Below, in pieces: positions 11,456-24,019 of a stretch of DNA of 64,000 nt. The translations under genes and the position numbers were made by a program. The stretch is from NCBI RefSeq assembly GCF_010015445.1, contig NC_053118.1, positions 18,485,437 to 18,549,436 of the forward strand, in the 5' to 3' direction. The stretch comes from Perca fluviatilis. Lineage: Eukaryota; Chordata; Actinopteri; Perciformes; Percidae. Under the pieces are notes generated by a model. The model did no database searches, was not told where the DNA came from, and was given only the letters and a program-made list of their open reading frames with translations. The first letter of the stretch is position 1. Each line of letters opens with the position of its first letter.

Positions 11456-14328
11456 ATGCATCTCCTGATGCTGATCTTTGGGATTGTGCTTCTCCCTAAA
11501 GGCAAGTTTTTGTTTTGTTGTCTGTTTTTTTTTTAAAACTGTTTAATCTCTAAAAAGAAGGATTGTACATGATTGTCACATGTCAAATACCAATAGGCAA
11601 CTGTATGCCCAAACGATACATGTTATTGGTTACTTCTACTTGTCACTGCTATTGCTTTTTGTTCTTCACCTGTTCGTCCACGGAGGATTTGACCTCTTTT
11701 CTATTCCGTTGAAAAACAAGCAAAAAAATGTCAGAACTGCACTTTCCAACCACCTTCATACTGTACAACAAATGTTTTTTGTATCTGTACTCATAATTGT
11801 TGTTATTTTACCTCAGAGTTAAGGTGTCAAAATTATTATTTTTTTAAGTTTAAACTTTGAAAGTTTTGTGTTTTCTCAGCCTACACCTTGAAATGTTATG
11901 AGTGTGCACCGGGAATCTCAGGAACCTGCACAGATACATCAAAAGAATGCCCTTTGCCAGGTCAAAAGTGTGGGGCAAAGTAAAACCTATACAGGTATAG
12001 TAATTTGTGTTGCATTGTTTTTATTGTTAAACTGCTTTGGGCGCCCCAGTTTACAAAGGTTCCTCTTTTATTGCAGGTGGTTCAAAAGTTGTTAATGTCA
12101 ACTCAAAAGCTGTCTTTTTGGCCGGAAGAGTGTTTTGAGGACTCAGTCAACTTCGGAATCTCCCAAACCATAGCTACCATCAAGTGTTGCACCTCCGATC
12201 TCTGCAACAACCAACCTGCCCCTGGTAACTTACTGACTGTATATTGTCTCTTGGTATTTAGCCGCTTCTTTTAAATGAAAGCTGTTTTAGTTGCATAAGC
12301 AATAGCTGTTTAAAATGCAAAAACTACTCTCCTTAAAAGTTAGTATTGGTTGCACTTATTTATTTAAAAAAAAACTGATTTTACTGATTAAAACAATACA
12401 TTTGTTTTAAACATACAGTATATATAAGATGTACAGTATATTCATCATAGTGCTATATGGACATTGTGAATGTAGGTTTTGTGAATTGATGAGGCCAGTC
12501 CATGTATCAGAACCTGAGACATCTCTTATAGAGGAGCTCAAGGGCATGATACCCCAAACTGCCACAGTGCAGCTGTGTGTGTGTGGGTTTGAGAGAGAGA
12601 GACAGAGAGAGAGAACACCACATTTTCAGGTTAAAGTCAATCTGGATTTATTAGCTACAGGCCAATCATAGCTTAATGTAAAAAAAAGAAATCTAATATT
12701 CCTGTATATTATTTTTAGATAAATAATCTAAAAATAAAATAGATAATTAGATAACAAAAAAATGGAATACATCTTTGCATTTTGTATATCTGAATAACTA
12801 CATCCACAAACAATATGAACAATGATAGAAACCTTTGAAAAAGGAACTGAATAAGAATAGGGAAGTGAAGCCCTAAACAATATGAACAATGGATGTTTTG
12901 TACTACAGATCCCAGCAAATACAATCCAAATGGTAAAAAGTGCTTCTACTGCGATGGTAACAAGTGCACCAACACTCTAAACTGTGAGAGGAATGAGGAC
13001 TACTGCATCTCATCAAAGGGTAACAGGCCTACAGCATTAAACATCTAACTCTGTTTCAATGGATGTACTAAAACATTAAGTTCTCACCCTAACATTATTT
13101 TAATTCTCCCAGTGAATGCAGGAGGTCAAACAGTGACCCTGAAGGGCTGTGCCTCCAAGACGATTTGCCCAAATCAAACTACACAGACTACAGGAGCCCT
13201 TGGAACAGAAATTAGCTGCTGTCAGGGGAACTTCTGCAACAGCCAGCAGCACAAGTGCTGGCCTTCTGCTCCTGGTGGGGAACCGCTGGTCTCTTTGGTC
13301 ATGCTTTAGTTGCATAAGCAATAGCTGTTTAAAATGCAAAAACTACTCTCCTTAAAAGTTAGTATTGGTTGCACTTATTTATTTAAAAAAACTGATTTTA
13401 CTGATTAAAACAATACATTTGTTTTAAACATACAGTATATATAAGATGTACAGTATATTCATCATAGTGCTATATGGACATTGTGAATGTAGGTTTTGTG
13501 AATTGATGAGGCCAGTCCATGTATCAGAACCTGAGACATCTCTTATAGAGGAGCTCAAGGGTACGATACCCCCAAACTGCCACAGTGCAGCTGTGTGTGT
13601 GTGGGTTTGAGAGAGAGACAGAGAGAGAGAGAACACCACATTTTCAGGTTAAAGTCAATCTGGATTTATTAGCTACAGGCCAATCATAGCTTAATGTAAA
13701 AAAAGAAATCTAATATTCCTGTATATTATTTTTAGATAAATAATCTAAAAATAAAATAGATAATTAGATAACAAAAAATGGAATACATCTTTGCATTTTG
13801 TATATCTGAATAACTACATCCACAAACAATATGAACAATGATAGAAACCTTTGAAAAAGGAACTGAATAAGAATAGGGAAGTGAAGCCCTAAACAATATG
13901 AACAATGGATGTTTTGTACTACAGATCCCAGCAAATACAATCCAAATGGTAAAAAGTGCTTCTACTGCGATGGTAACAAGTGCACCAACACTCTAAACTG
14001 TGAGAGGAATGAGGACTACTGCATCTCATCAAAGGGTAACAGGCCTACAGCATTAAACATCTAACTCTGTTTCAATGGATGTACTAAAACATTAAGTTCT
14101 CACCCTAACATTATTTTAATTCTCCCAGTGAATGCAGGAGGTCAAACAGTGACCCTGAAGGGCTGTGCCTCCAAGACGATTTGCCCAAATCAAACTACAC
14201 AGACTACAGGAGCCCTTGGAACAGAAATTAGCTGCTGTCAGGGGAACTTCTGCAACAGCGCCAGCAGCACAAGTGCTGGCCTTCTGCTCCTGGTGGCACC
14301 GCTGGTCTCTTTGGTCATGCTCTCCTAA
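11456..14328 (+). pseudogene. Ly6/uPAR-like two-domain gene A, broken
   Basis: Paralog of genes B and C. Exon 1 (11456-11501) encodes the signal peptide MHLLMLIFGIVLLPK and ends at a GC donor (AAAG|GCAAGT). Exon 2 (11880-11994) begins YTLKCYEC but is 115 bases against 120 in gene C and reads into an in-frame TAA. Exon 3 (12077-12224) is 148 bases against 147, so it too is shifted. Exon 4 occurs twice (12909-13019, 13925-14035), as does exon 5 (13113-13309, 14129-14328), because of a 1.02 kb tandem duplication. The second exon 5 retains [10 protein letters not shown] and the hydrophobic GPI-signal tail. The first lost the tail through a 2-base deletion and junction-derived stop. AATAAA is at 14655. 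A full-length receptor is unlikely. Confidence 0.82.
12286..14320. repeat. 1.02 kb tandem duplication of exons 4-5 in Ly6 gene A
   Basis: 12286-13304 and 13305-14320 align almost base for base with a 1016-1019 base offset. Each covers the 3' part of intron 3, exon 4, intron 4 and exon 5. The junction lies where exon 5 (GTCATGC) meets intron 3 (TTTAGTTGCATAAGC), sharing only a few bases. The near-identity implies a recent unequal exchange. Confidence 0.88.
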
Positions 14329-14754
14329 CTGGTGGAGACGGCAGCATCACCACTCAGCTTTTCTCTCATCTTTGCATGGCCTCATACTGCTGCTCACACC
14401 CCAGTCCCAATCCTTTCAACCAATGACTGAGAAAGTTTAGCAAGCAAAGTATAAAAATATAATTCAGTAAAATAGTCTTTTCTCTTGTCTCTTGCCAGGA
14501 TCATTTTCTTTTTTTTGGAATGTTGCCTATAGACCATTTCACAGCTTTACAGCTCATCCTGATGCACAGTTTTTGTTCTGAGTGCTATTATTATTCTGAA
14601 ACTTACTTTTAATGTTAATTATCAAGAATATTTTGAAGTTACTGATAAAAGCTGAATAAATAAAAATCTTAAGATTCTGCTGTTTATTCAGATTGTATTT
14701 CTGCGTTTTCTTAAGTGCTCTAGGCCTATATTATTTCTGAGTCTCGTTTAAAAT

Positions 14755-15650
14755 ACATTTGTCTCATATAATCATTAAGGATACTCCGTTTCAAAGTTGA
14801 AGCATGTCATAATTTGCTGTCACAGTGTGCAGGTCTTTAACGTGTCAAAGATTGAGCATTAATAACATTACTATATAATAAATACAAAAAGGGCCCTCAA
14901 TGTTAAACTAATTTGCAACAAATGCCCATTTGTGTACAGTATCACTTCTTTATTTTAATTAAGCTCAGGGTGTTCTATAAGGGAAGTGTGAATGCTGTCC
15001 TATCTGGGTGTGCTGAGACTTGTGTGAATATATAAAAGGCTCTTATGGTATATTTGTATTTATTTTAAATATATGTAGATTTAGTGCAGGTAGGAATTTG
15101 GCCTGTTGGCGAGCGTTTACTGTAACATAATTTTGGTAAACTATTACGGCCCCTCATTCTTGGTTATTAGCTGTTGAGTCTAGATCACAGCGTGTACACG
15201 TTTAACTGTTCAGCCTGTCCCCATCTCTAACTATTTATTTGATATTTGTGTATAACCTGTTGGAAATGTGCAGAGAGCAGAGGTAACTTTTGTGGGACTC
15301 AACTATGAACAGTATAACCCCATCTAGTGGACAACGTTTATCCAACAGGCTGTTTTTACACTATTCTTTTTGTTTACACCTCTGCATAAACACCAGCATG
15401 ACTCCAACAATATTAGAGAATGCCAAATACAAAGAACTTCACATTAATTAAACTATTAAAGTGTCTGGAGTTGGATTTGCTGTGCGTTGCATTTATTCTG
15501 CCAACTAAGTTTATTTAAAAGTCTACATGACTTGTTCACCTGTATCGGTCTACACCCTGAAGTGTTTTGAATGCATGCCACAGTACACAAACTATTATTA
15601 GTATTGCTTCATCGATGCACAAAAGTAAATTGGAAGCTCAGTTGGTAAAA
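14755..15650. repeat. Array spacer, copy 2
   Basis: Paralogous to 1400-2400, 33235-33955 and 62850-63430, and located between the polyadenylation signal of Ly6-A and the Siglec-like relic on the opposite strand. No coding exon was found. 15651-15900 is AT-rich and unremarkable. Confidence 0.75.
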
Positions 15651-15994
15651 CTATGCAATTTCACATCACTTTGGGTCATTATTATTACTGTAGATAACAC
15701 CAAAAAAGCTTATAGACAAAACAAATAATTTTATTTTGAAGACATATCACAGGCTTTGTCTGAACATTTAATTCTTTTGGCAATGTTTGCTCTGTAAAAT
15801 CATATTCTGTAAATCAAAACTTTTAAATAACTTTTCAATAATTGTATCACAAATAAGGAAGGGATAACAACTGACAAAGCCAGTTTATTCAGCTGAAAAT
15901 GTTTGAAGAGGGTAAGTTCATTTATTTTACTCAACTGGGCTTGTTCACTTGGTTAAATCTACACCTTTTGACTCATTGCCATGTGTGACCACTC

Positions 15995-18250
15995 CAAACA
16001 CTGCAGCTAGGATGATTACAACCAGGTGTTGACACGGCCATGGCCGAGACGAGAGCTTGATCCTGGCGATATAGAAACATTTTAGGCTCAATTAAATGGA
16101 ATATACACAACTTAATGTATGATAAAACTGCTTACCCAGACATGAATAGAACAGATGAATGGTGTGGCTCTAACCCTTCACAGTCATCTGGACTATGCTG
16201 GCTTGTTGCTTGCCACGGCAGGAGATGGCAGTACAGGTTAGGTTTTTGACCCCGTCTCCTCCAGCAGCCATGAACGTGATGGTGGAGGTCGTCTCCCAGA
16301 TGCCTCCGGTGTGCGTACTTCGGTGTGAGGGAATGAGAACCGACTGGAGGATGGACGATATGTGATGAATGGACACGAAATGAGAAAATAAATCACTGGA
16401 AATGGAATGTATGGGGGGGAAAACCAAAGGAAAGATGAAAGGAAATAAATAAAAAAAAGTTGAAAAAAAAAAAGAAGCAAGCAGATAAATAGCTTGGCAC
16501 ATTTAAAGGTGCAATATGTAATACTGACAGCTAGGGTTTAAAATAGTTACTGCAGTACAACTTCAAAATACTGGAGAAAGTCGTCTCCCCCGCCCCCTCC
16601 TCCCCAGACTCTAAGTTCACGTTGGTTGCCAGGCTGAGACCGCAGCATCCAACAATGTTGCTAGACGGCACTTGTCTAGCAACATAACCAGACATAACTT
16701 CACAACACAGCGGAGTAGCTAACGTTAGATGCTGGCTATATTGACAGTCCTAGAAGCCCGTGCTCTTGTCTCGCTCTTAGAATTACAGTAGGAACCGCTA
16801 AAAAAAACCCACAACCTCGTCGTCCTCTCCACCCGCCAGACAGACATACTTCCACGACTTAGAATTATGATAGGAACCGCTAAAAATACCACTATCTTGC
16901 CCGACTGAAATACACACTTTATTGGCTTAGAATTACAGAAACAATCGCTAAGCACACTGCAAACTCATGGTCCTCTCTTCCCAATTTACAGCCCCCCTCT
17001 CTTGGCTTTAAATAACTCACCGTTGTCGGCTATACGGCCGCTAAACAGGCTACATGTTGTAAACAGTCGTGGCCCGCTTACCTGGTCTTCCGGTAACGTT
17101 AGAATTTAGCAGGGTTAGCATGGCGGCATAAGCCAGGAGCAGCTGGGATCACTTTACTGGCTCTGTCTCAATTGTTTTTGCGAGTAACCAACTCGGGTAC
17201 TCTAGCTGTATAATTCAATGTGAATACACAAATGTTGACATAAAATGCCCGTCCCTAGTAGCCGTGATAAATTATCCTGAAGCCAATTCTTACCTGTTCA
17301 GGAGGAAATTAGCCAACTGCGTCCTTTTGGGCTCTAAGCTGACTTCATCTTTCAAATACATCGGCAATATTTACCCAGGGTTTGTTACGTCTCTGGTCAC
17401 GCAATTGTTAGAAACATGCCATTTTTTAGGATGGGTAGACTCTATCTCCGTTGATCCCGTTAGTTTGTTAGCTGCTTTCATGGCTGCAATAACGTTACAG
17501 CTGTTGCGCACTGGGTTTACGGTTTTACAGGAATATCTGGCAACCCAGCCTGGCTGTCAAACCAGGCATTTGATAACACACAGGCCAAAACACAGAAATT
17601 CCGTCACACGAAAAAAATGGCATTAGCATTGTTGTCAGAAAAGACAGTATTTCAACTTAGCATGTTTCCTTAATATCTGATGACGCATTGAGATCATCTT
17701 TGGATTGATTACAGTAAATATATTACATATTGAACCTTTAAAAAAAATAAAGACTTAATTCCAGACCTTTCATAACAATAAATATGCAGCTATTGTTGTA
17801 TCCGTATCTGTCCATGTCATGTATCTCTGCATGGAAACAGAAGGGCCCATTGTCAAAGGGTTTGATGTCATCAATCTCTAATGAGCAGTTTCCCTCATTC
17901 AGCTCTCCTAACATTTTGGTGCGGCCCTTGAAATGGTCAACCACAAAGTTCTGGCCATTATGGTAGATGATTTTATTTTTTTTTTTTACCAGATGCCATG
18001 CGTGAAAAGCTCATCTTCCTGCTACGGGACGCTGCAAGGAATCACCACACACGAGCCGGTCAGGGCGCTGAATATGAAAGGGATGTCAGCAGCCTGATCA
18101 TGGAACGCTGTAAAGTCATGATGGGATGCCTGAAGAAGTCACTCCACTTGTGAAATAACATGGCAGCAAGATTATTTTTTAGAGAATGGAGAAGTACACT
18201 CACTGTCATTTCCATATGGCTCTCTCATATATTCTGGAGGGGAAAAACAT
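15995..18250 (-). pseudogene. Siglec-like gene copy, broken
   Basis: Read on the minus strand. A possible leader (ATG near 18217; METVSVLLH-like after MEMTVS) is followed by a V-set exon (17767-18107) containing ALTGSCVVIPC, then GELNEGNCSLEIDD and FCFHAE. The exon is 341 bases where its 35 kb paralog has 342, and it contains TAG and TAA stops between the B and C strands plus a frame change. A TTAA element (16507-17737) sits in the next intron. The C2 exon (about 16159-16360) has decayed in its 5' half but keeps LTCTAIS and VQMTVKG. The membrane exon (about 16000-16065) is shifted by a deletion and runs into a stop. The histidine in FCFHAE occupies the place where siglecs usually carry the sialic-acid-binding arginine (inference). 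Confidence 0.78.
16507..17737. mobile_element. TTAA-flanked TIR element, 1.23 kb
   Basis: Ends are AGGTGCAATATGTAAT and the complement of AGGTTCAATATGTAAT, each bordered by TTAA (16503-16506, 17738-17741). The paralogous intron at 35640 reads TACATTTAAATAAAATGAAG with one TTAA and no insert. The interior is moderately GC-rich with short tandem motifs (CTTAGAATTACAG/TAGGAACCGCTAAA repeated). A 120-codon open frame at 17264-17626 has no recognisable domain. Confidence 0.8.
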
Positions 18251-19830
18251 ATTGCAAGTAATTATTAATTTCTTATTCATCTCATTAGACCAAATGTTTG
18301 ACATTTTGGCATATATTCTTATTTGCTTTCCTGCTTTTTTTATTTGATAGCCTATAGCCTAATATGAATAGCTCATCAAGAATAGCATTATCGCCAATTG
18401 AGCATGGCAGCTCAAAGATTTACTGTCATCCTCCAGAGAGTCAATAAAAGGTTAGATTTGACACTGTTAGTATTGCGCTCATAGTTAAAATTATTTAAAC
18501 TTTGACCTCGTTGCTGCTGATCTTTCAAGGCGCAACCAAAGCCAGAAGCAATGAAGATGTTCAGTATATCTGCCCTGCGCGTTGCCTCGGTGCCTGTGTT
18601 ATGCCCCTGTAGAGGAAAAAAAAAAGAAAGTATGACACGGACAGGATGTAGCTTCTGTCAAGTCCAATGGACAAGTGTAAGCCACACATTCCCCTACAGT
18701 ACACAATCCGAACGAGGCATTAGAATCAGCAAATCACAAACTGGTGCTTAAAATGGTTTTACCTCCGCGTAGGCAGTTTAATGCTGGCCTTAGTTCTTAT
18801 TTCTTATCTTGTTTTTATCTAAAATATTTACCAGTTTCATTGAGCAGGACATAACTTATCTTAAAACTTTAGTTTGCTCCATCATACAGTCTGCACTTTG
18901 TGTTATGTGTTTGAGTCATTCTTGCTACATAATGCTGACTGAAAACAAACCAAATCGGACTGGCAGAAAGGAAAGGATTTTGTTTGTTTTTGCGGAACAG
19001 CATTAACTGTACCGTGACTGTTACATTGTATCGCTAGATGGCTAGAACTAGATGGCTTTACTGCTGTTATGACCTGGCTCTTAGGCCACAACAAATAGGA
19101 CACACCCTGATAATTATGATCCAATCTAACCAAAATAAACTATGGAATATAGACTTAAGGTGTGTGGGGTGTGGTTGTCAGTATAGTCAGTGTTAGTATG
19201 CATGAGTGATGGAAGTGCGTGTGTGAGTCTAAAGTGCGAACAAAAAAAGCATGAAGATAAACTAAAACAACATAACCAAACCCAGAGCTGGAACAGCAGC
19301 AACCAGCATGCAGGTAGAAAGACTTAGGCTGCGGTTGAAAAATCCAAAAATAACCTCCTAAGTCCTTTCCTAACCACTTTTCCATAACCCTGATTGTAAA
19401 AGTCATGAGGTCAAGGAAAGGCATGAAGGAGAATTTGAAAGGAATTAGGAAAATACAACAGCGGTGCAAGGAGAATCCGACTGGCCTTAACACTCTGCTG
19501 CGTGATCATGTGACAGCGGATGTTACTGACGTGGGTGGGTTAGCTGGTGAAACTACACTGTTCTGAAGGTGGACTACAGAAAGGCATCTGGATACTTTGC
19601 CCCGTGTGTTTTCTCCATAAGGTTTCATCCTGGCTCAATAAACCTGGACAACCGAGTGGAAAATATTACTTCATCACCATTTAATTTTCTTATTTATATT
19701 AATTATGTCGTTTCATGTGAGGCACTCACTGCATGTAAATTTGTTATTATAAAAACACTGAGCTGAAGGCTGTTTCTTGTATGAAAGGTGTTAAACAATA
19801 AAGTGTATTATCATTATTGGTTGCGCACGC

Positions 19831-20780
19831 TTACTCCTCATTTCCACCAGATAAGTAACGGCTGCGGACCGGCTCTGCTGCGTGTCTGCTGCGTGCTCCG
19901 CCTTCCGTCAATACCCACCAGGTCCGGATTTGTTGCGGCGTGGCTGCGGCCATGACTGACAGCTGTAGTCACGAGGACCTACAACCACAAAACCAACAAC
20001 AGTTATGGCGTTTTTCCATTACATGGTACCTGCTCGACTCGCCTCGGCGCACTGTGCGTCCCTTTTCCATTGCAGATTTTAGTACCGCCTCAGATTGGCT
20101 GGTCGTTATAGCGACTGCCGTGGGCGTGGCTTGGTAGTGTTGCATTTCCCCCCCCCCCGACTCATTTCCTGGTTCTCCTTCTCCGTAAACAACATGAAAA
20201 CAACAATAGTTAACTTTTCCTGCTCCAGATTTCCCACTGTCTGTCGCTAGCAATGCAGCGATCAGTGACGATTCTTTCCGACCAATCTGTAGCCTGCAGG
20301 GTTTCACGTCACCTTCTCGGCTCGCCTCAGCTCGCTTGGAACCCTGACTGAGGAGGTACTAAAAAAAGTACCCGTTAGCAGGTACCAGGTACTTTCTTTC
20401 GTAATGGAAAAACAAAAAAGGCGAGTAGAGTCGAGTCAAGTAGGTACCATGTAATGGAAAAGCGCCATTAGTTTCCATTCAGAGGAGTAGAGGGGAAACA
20501 GCTCTGTGCTGTGTTTTCAAGGTAGTGCAGGGAAATATGATCCGCCGTGAGCATGGTGTATTTTATTTTGAAAATTAACTGGATGTTTTATTTTGCTTCT
20601 GTGCTCGACTTCCTGACCCGCACTATCTGCCGTGTGCTCAATTGCTGCGGAGCTCTCTGCTGTCCGGCAAAAATAGAAGCTCTGCGTATCTGCTGCGGAG
20701 GGTTGCGGACCACCGGAGCTGGGATGCAGTCGGAACGCAGTCGTTATGCAGCCAGTGGAAATCCACGGTCACTCTCCTGC
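19831..20780. mobile_element. PIF/Harbinger-type MITE, interrupted by a second element
   Basis: The sequence matches the complete 573-base element at 43220-43792 (GCGTGTCTGCTGCGTGCT, ACTGACAGCTGTAGTCACGA). Its termini resemble ATTTCCAC(T/C)(G/A)GAT and CCAGTGGAAAT. Its middle is split by 20006-20467. The left flank 18260-19830 contains only unassigned intron- or repeat-like sequence. Confidence 0.7.
20006..20467. mobile_element. Nested TIR element with TTA target duplication
   Basis: Termini are TGGCGTTTTTCCATTACATG and the complement of TGGCGCTTTTCCATTACATG, so they differ at about one position. TTA flanks both sides (20003-20005, 20468-20470). The related element at 43.4 kb has the uninterrupted site CAACAGTTAGTTTCC with a single TTA. 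A TTA target duplication is the signature of PIF/Harbinger elements. No coding sequence is present. Confidence 0.82.
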
Positions 20781-21423
20781 CCACTCATATTTATCCACAT
20801 GAATCCCGATTAGGATTATTGTATTGTATATGTATTGTTGATGTGTTTGTAGATGGAACTCGGAAATTAAAATGTGTATAAATCTTATTCCTCATTCATT
20901 TTTGTTGTTGTGTAGACTCATTTTTGATGAATGAGAGCGGTCAGTGCTAATCTCCTGTGACCACTTCATAATAAAAGTCAACTTGTGTTTCGCCAGTGAA
21001 ATGCTTTTAATATTTGCATATTAAAAGCGATATGCAGACTAGGGCTAGGTCTATTCAATTTTTTGATTTAAATAAATCAGAAGTGAAAAGAGTAAAAAAA
21101 TGTTTTACTTAAGTACTGTTACGTTGTTGTTTACTCAAGTACAAGTAAAATTACTAGTAAAAGTAGCAAATTTAAAATGTACTGAGTAAGTTACTTTTTT
21201 AACCTCAAAATCACATTTATATTGATTTTATATCTTATTTATACTTATTATAGCCCTGTTTGTTTGACAGATATTGTTGTATTAAATCGGAGTCTTTTGC
21301 GATTTGATAAGGGAAAGCCATATCATGGTTTCGATTTTAGTTTGACAGATACTTTGCCAAAGCAATGGCGCAAAACGTTAGACCTTTTATGTGAAAATGA
21401 GAAGTTTTGAAAATGTTTTTGCT

Positions 21424-21425
<2 letters not shown>

Positions 21426-21477
<52 letters not shown>
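21426..21477. repeat. (TTA)n microsatellite
   Basis: About 17 uninterrupted ATT/TTA units within the surrounding TIR element. Confidence 0.95.
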
Positions 21478-21588
21478 GACTATGATGGTTGTCTTGTTGT
21501 GTAGACTCATTTTTGATGAATGAGAGCGGTCAGCGCTAATCTCCTGTGACCACTTCGTAATAAAAGTCAACTTGTGTTTCGCCACAAG

Positions 21589-21750
21589 TCCCTGCTGAGA
21601 ACACCACCTCCGCACACTCCTCTCAGAAAAACCCTGTATCGTTCCAAACTGTGAACCCAACGCAGCTGCTATATCCCCACAAGACATCCCATTCTTTCGG
21701 TTTTCTAATATAAAACTAGCATATTCGTCTAAAAACATTTTTACGTCCAT
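21589..21750 (-). pseudogene. Helix-turn-helix N-terminal fragment of an integrase-like protein
   Basis: A 54-codon segment starting with ATG at 21750 contains MSCGDIAAALGSQF and then SERSVRRWCSQQGL, the pattern of a homeodomain-like helix-turn-helix. I associate this with multi-copy animal genes that carry an integrase core downstream, but no catalytic part is present here. After QQGL the frame runs into the direct repeat of the host element and is not meaningful. It is probably the remnant of the coding region of the surrounding TIR element; family assignment is tentative. Confidence 0.45.
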
Positions 21751-23557
21751 ATCATTCTGTCTATGGTCTCATCTATGGGTCTCATTGATGTCCAAATGAT
21801 ATCCGGGTATGCCGCCGCTTACTACTTACGATCGCTTCCGGGTCACGAAAAAAAAAATGAATGAGGAATAAGATTTATACCATAAACAGTATATAATGGA
21901 CCAACAGACCCCATTGCTCTGGACGGAGACCAGTGAAGGCTTTTAGAAGCACTTTTCCGGTGATGGCCAGCTTTACTGCGCAGCCTCCAACTGAGAGAGA
22001 CCACGTAAATGTGACGTTAACGTGTCTGAAAGTTGTAAGTCTTCTGGTAGCTGTGCCAAGAGAAATCTCAATCATTCCCAATCTTACAGAGAAGGAGAGT
22101 GTAGGTATATGTAAGGAGATAACATGGGCACAGGCTAATTATTGCTAACTAAAATGCTAGTTAACATTAGTAATTAATCCTAAACAGCTCATGTAAGTCG
22201 AAACTGCCTGCAAGCTTCTCCTGTACTATACGGTAATTCCTCTACTATGTGATACAACCGTTAGCCTATTTTTACAAAAACGTTCGCTATGGAGCCATAA
22301 CGTGAGGTACAAGGTAATGGACAAAAAGAGTCTTTAAACGCTTCAGATGTAAAGTTAATCGCTGTCAAGTGGCGCCAAAATGAATGCTAGTCAATGGAAT
22401 GCTAACGGGAGGTGATGGCCAGGTAGCAACAAAATGGCGCCATAGGAGGTTCGAGTTCTGAAGCGAAGCTTACCCCCTTGATTTATACACACACATTTTA
22501 ATTTCCGAGTTCCATCTACAAACACATCAAAGACAAATCGGATAACGAGATAGTTTTCCGTTTAATATCAAAACAAAAAACGAATAATGGGTTGTTTTCC
22601 GTTATTTGTTTTCCTATTTACTAATGGTAATTGGGAAACTGGCTGTTTTTTGTTCTTGTTTTTTTCCCCCTTTCAAAAACGAAAATCCGTTGGCCGCCAA
22701 GTACACGGACCGTTTTCTCTGTCAAGTTCATAACTAAACCATTTGGTTATGCTGTTTGAATGTCCCACGATATCAGCTATGGTGGCATTACTGCGCACAA
22801 ACAGCCTCTCTCATTTCCAGGGGCGGAGGCTAGAATGGGGGCACGAGCACTGGCCTCTCCTGAAAAATGATTGCCCCCCCCCGACTGAGCCTATAGTATA
22901 GAAAGGGTGTATTGTATTCGGATATACAATGTGTTTAAAATAAAAACAAGTGAAATTATAATGAATGTGATGTTTTAGTAATTACATTGGGTCGTTCTAT
23001 CCTATCCATTATTTCCTATATTTGTAAGCAGATTTTCTATGCTGTATTCTGATAAAAGGTCAACCCCCCCTCCCCCAGTGGCCCCCTTGACCAAGTATTG
23101 GTCCCCCCGTGTCACCCCAAAAAAAAAAAATCTCCTCATTACTACAGTAAATCTTAAGAAAAACAATCATACATCACTGCAATACATCATTTAAAAAGCA
23201 ATAGCCTACAGAGGCCGTAGAGATGGTGAAAATAAATTATTTGGGTTGGTGATTTCAGGTAATTGATTTGAATGCCGACAGAGCTGATCTGCACATTCTC
23301 ACATAATATTCCTACTTTCACATATGGTCAAAATAATGTATTCATATCTGTTGTGACTTTCAAAAAAAACATATATTGAAATAAGCCATGACAAGCAAAC
23401 AGGTGACCTTGTTTCAGACGCTGCTCTGGGTTAAAAATAAAACCATCGTCTGGTGCGCTGTGTAACTTTGGATTCAGCGAGCCATTCATTCAGTTTTGTA
23501 AACTCATGCTCGCTGTAATTTTACACCTTGGAGACAAGAGTAAAGTTCTCCCATTAA

Positions 23558-24019
23558 AGTGATGGTTCGGAGTAATTTCACCCTAGGGTCCTTTGCACCA
23601 TGACCTCGAGCAAAACAACCCCCCAGAAGCTTTTTTCACCTGGGTCGAACATTGGGAGAGTTAACCTGAATAGCTTAGTGCAGGGGCTAATGGATCCACG
23701 TTTGTATCTCAGAGGAGAAGCCAGCAGGCAAGTGTTATTTGCATAAACTTCTGGTGTACTTACAAACTTTCCAATCCATCGTTTTATGAGTGCATAACCT
23801 ATTTGTACTAGTGTAGAAGTTTGGTATCATTTCGGGCATTATTAGTGGGGTAATTTACGAGATACAATTGTGGATCCATTAGCGCCTGTGCTAAGCTATT
23901 CAACTGATCACGCTAACTCGTCCAATGTTAGACCTAGCTGAAAAAGGCTTCTGGGAGGTTGTTTGGCTCGAGGTCATGGTGCAAAGGACCCTAGGGTGAA
24001 ATTACTCCGAACCATCACT
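23558..24019. mobile_element. Palindromic TTAA MITE, 462 bases
   Basis: Near-perfect inverted ends (AGTGATGGTTCGGAGTAATT on both sides) are flanked by TTAA (23554-23557, 24020-24023). The inverted homology extends well over 100 bases from each end (CCTAGGGTCCTTTGCACC, then GACCTCGAGC, then AACATTGG, then ATGGATCCA). The whole element can therefore fold into one hairpin. No coding content. The preceding stretch 22540-23550 shows nothing assignable. Confidence 0.88.

Larger units (their letters stand above)
20836..22535. mobile_element. TIR element with HTH coding relic, interrupted by a MITE
   Basis: A terminal inverted repeat of about 65 bases (TTGATGTGTTTGTAGATGGA onward) at 20836-20904 is matched in complement by 21854-21880 joined to 22487-22535. 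The two parts of the right repeat are separated by a MITE (about 21881-22480) of the family seen at 4990-5660. GATTTATA repeated at the break is its target duplication. A 93-base direct repeat (20906-20998 and 21490-21585) lies inside. The element also holds (TTA)n at 21426-21477. Confidence 0.7.

Noticed and set aside
17264..17626. 120-codon plus-strand frame
   Set aside because: Lies inside a TTAA MITE, shows no domain and no splice or promoter context.
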